Source: Bacteroidota bacterium
Lineage (GTDB): Bacteria; Bacteroidota; Bacteroidia; J057
Assembly: GCA_003696875.1 (NCBI GenBank)
Contig: RFHL01001109.1
Location: forward strand, 1 to 13,904
Length of the DNA stretch: 13,904 nt
Reading direction: 5' to 3'
The translations under genes and the position numbers were made by a program. Below are positions 12,420-13,904 of this stretch, in pieces (the stretch's first letter is position 1; each line of letters opens with the position of its first letter). Below the pieces are notes generated by a model, which saw only the letters and a list, made by a program, of their open reading frames with translations, ran no database searches and had not been told where the DNA came from.

Positions 12420-13904
12420 CCCACCGGCGGATGCCCGCCGGGAGGTGGCTGATGACTCCCTGCCCGCATACCCGCTTCGCCCCGCACCTCCGCGATGCGC
12501 TCGCGCACCTCATCGGCTTCGTAGGTGTAGCCGTTTTCCTCGTAAAAGCCCAGGCACTGCTCGTAATAGGGCAGCGCCCGCTGGTACTGTCCCTTCGCCC
12601 AGCGCACGTGCCCCGCAGAGCGCAGGAAGTTGGCGCGGGTGATGGCCTCATCAAAGGCCGCCAGCAAGGGCTCGCCCTTGCGGAGGTAAGCCTCGGCCTG
12701 GGCCAGGTCCCCGGTATGGAGACAGAGGTCCATCAGCTCCGTCAGGATCCAGCACTCATTGCTCGGATTACCCAGCTTGCGGGTCAGGGCCAGGGCCCGC
12801 CACAAAATCTGAAAGGCTTGTTGCGAATTATCCTGCGCTTGCCAGAGCTGGGAGGCAATCACGAGACTGACCACCACCGACCGCTGCTGGTCGTTTTCCT
12901 CATAATAATTCAGGACCGCCTGATTGAGCTCCAGGGCGGCGGCGTATTCCTCCTGTCCCTGCAGGATCAGGACCCGCGATTGCATGATCTCGGCCCGGGT
13001 CCCCCAGTCCTGAATCCGGGCCAGAATGTCCTCCGCTTCTTCGTAATAGGCATTGGCGGCCTCCAGATCGCCATGGACCTGCTTGATGGTGCCGAGCTGA
13101 CTCAGGCTGCTGGCGATCCGGCCCTCTACCCCGAGCGACTTGTCGATGTCCAGCGCCCGCTGGGCATAGGCCAGGGCTTCGGTCCCATCAAGGAGAAAGT
13201 CGATGCTCAGGTTATAGCAGGCATTGGAAATCTCGACCTTGTCGGCCAGCGCTTCAAACTGCGCAAGGGCCTTCCGGGTAAGCGTGATGGCCTGCTCGCT
13301 CTGTCCCATGATCCGATAGATGCGCCCCTGGCTTTTGTAGACCTGGGCCAGGCCCCGGGTGTCTTCGAGGGCATCAAACAAGGCCTCGGCCTTGCTGAGT
13401 TCCTGCGTCGCGGCCTCGTAGTTGTCGCAGGCAAAGTGGACCTGGCCCACCTCCAGGTGGGCTTCGGCTCGCTGCGCCGGGGAGCCTTTGGCCAGCTCAA
13501 AGAGGTCCGGAATCAGGCTGGCTGCCTGCTGGGATTGCTGGCCCAACCGCAAAGCCTGCGACAGCAGGCGACGGGCTTCAAAGGAACCTTTGAGGGCAGG
13601 CCGGTCGACCTGTAGATCCGCGATGACCGCATCATAATGCTCCAGGGCAATATCGGCCCGGGCCTTGAGCAGGCGCACCGCCAGTTCCTGCTCGGCGGAC
13701 TGATTGTTCGGCGGCAGCGCCTCCAGCAGCGTCATCGCCTTGCCTGCCATGTGGGCACATTCCACAAAGGCAAAGGCTTTAAAATGTCGCTCTGCGGCCT
13801 CCAGGTGTCCGCTCAGCAGGGTATCGAAGGGATCTTCGGCCGGTGGCCGAGCCTCGGGGCGGGCCGAAGGGCTGGCGGCAGGCGCCTCTGCCACGGGGGG
13901 AAAC
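12416..13904 (-). CDS. Tetratricopeptide repeat protein (5' end outside the window)
   Basis: Protein built almost wholly of TPR-type helical hairpins, a scaffold for protein-protein contacts. The frame is open to the right edge with no stop, so the N-terminus is probably missing; the GTG at 13894 is the first start inside the window (492 aa) but is likely internal. Residues about 1-22 from that GTG are Ala/Pro-rich, like a linker between an upstream domain and the repeats. About eight repeats of 36-40 residues can be followed from 142 to 457 (for example 142-177, 181-214, 260-293, 300-333, 421-455), with the usual small/aromatic pattern such as LGTIKQVHGDLEAANAYYEEA and AGHVRWAKGQYQRALPYYEQ. 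The region 25-140 looks like degenerate repeats. It ends in a Pro/Gly-rich tail (HQPPPGGHPP). Such proteins in Bacteroidota are sometimes the sensor part of TPR-LuxR or TPR-histidine-kinase proteins, but here the C-terminus has no such domain. The partner is unknown. Confidence 0.85.
   Translation of the reverse strand, partial: FPPVAEAPAASPSARPEARPPAEDPFDTLLSGHLEAAERHFKAFAFVECAHMAGKAMTLLEALPPNNQSAEQELAVRLLKARADIALEHYDAVIADLQVDRPALKGSFEARRLLSQALRLGQQSQQAASLIPDLFELAKGSPAQRAEAHLEVGQVHFACDNYEAATQELSKAEALFDALEDTRGLAQVYKSQGRIYRIMGQSEQAITLTRKALAQFEALADKVEISNACYNLSIDFLLDGTEALAYAQRALDIDKSLGVEGRIASSLSQLGTIKQVHGDLEAANAYYEEAEDILARIQDWGTRAEIMQSRVLILQGQEEYAAALELNQAVLNYYEENDQQRSVVVSLVIASQLWQAQDNSQQAFQILWRALALTRKLGNPSNECWILTELMDLCLHTGDLAQAEAYLRKGEPLLAAFDEAITRANFLRSAGHVRWAKGQYQRALPYYEQCLGFYEENGYTYEADEVRERIAEVRGEAGMRAGSHQPPPGGHPPVG

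Noticed and set aside
12431..13615. Long plus-strand open frame (394 codons) opposite the TPR gene
   Set aside because: It mirrors the repeats of the TPR gene on the other strand; it is a shadow frame with low-complexity Leu/Gly/Gln composition.

Overview
This window looks like ordinary chromosomal DNA from a fairly GC-rich member of the Bacteroidota. Several things point there. There is a single-chain alpha+beta 2-oxoacid dehydrogenase E1 and a DUF5686 outer-membrane protein with a carboxypeptidase-regulatory-like domain. A secreted nuclease/phosphatase-fold protein ends in a type IX secretion (T9SS)-like sorting domain. Start codons mostly lack Shine-Dalgarno sequences, and several intergenic gaps hold candidate TTTG/TAnnTTTG (-33/-7) promoters. 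A Saprospiria/Lewinella-like lineage is my guess from composition and gene style; it is not shown by the sequence.

Layout. Positions 34-852 (minus) encode a secreted NlpC/P60 peptidase with a C-terminal YARHG domain. Positions 990-1877 (minus) encode an MscS-type mechanosensitive channel. After a divergent promoter region, 2079-4499 (plus) encodes the fused E1 dehydrogenase. A long minus-strand cluster then reads from right to left: HAD phosphatase of the GmhB/HisB-N type (10937-10374), secreted CE15-like esterase (10349-9129), class I SAM methyltransferase (9057-8491), DUF5686 outer-membrane protein (8448-5917), and a T9SS-exported endonuclease/exonuclease/phosphatase-fold protein (5774-4533). 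Kynurenine 3-monooxygenase (11070-12419, plus) is divergent from that cluster. It meets a TPR protein (minus, open at the right edge) tail to tail, and the two genes share one CTAG palindrome as their stop codons.

How the genes relate. Most are individual housekeeping or cell-envelope genes rather than a recognisable pathway. Four or five products act outside the cytoplasm: NlpC/P60-YARHG, the MscS channel, DUF5686, the CE15-like esterase and the T9SS nuclease-fold protein. The HAD phosphatase may feed LPS heptose synthesis. E1 and KMO serve oxoacid and tryptophan catabolism, but their usual partner genes (E2/E3; kynureninase, 3-hydroxyanthranilate dioxygenase) are not in the window. No gene-free stretch exceeds about 200 bp.

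I see no tRNA, rRNA, CRISPR array, insertion sequence, phage gene or defence island, and no convincing new multi-gene system. The points most worth checking are a changed metal-binding motif in E1, the NlpC/P60-YARHG architecture, a possible leaderless mRNA for the HAD phosphatase, and the shared CTAG stop.
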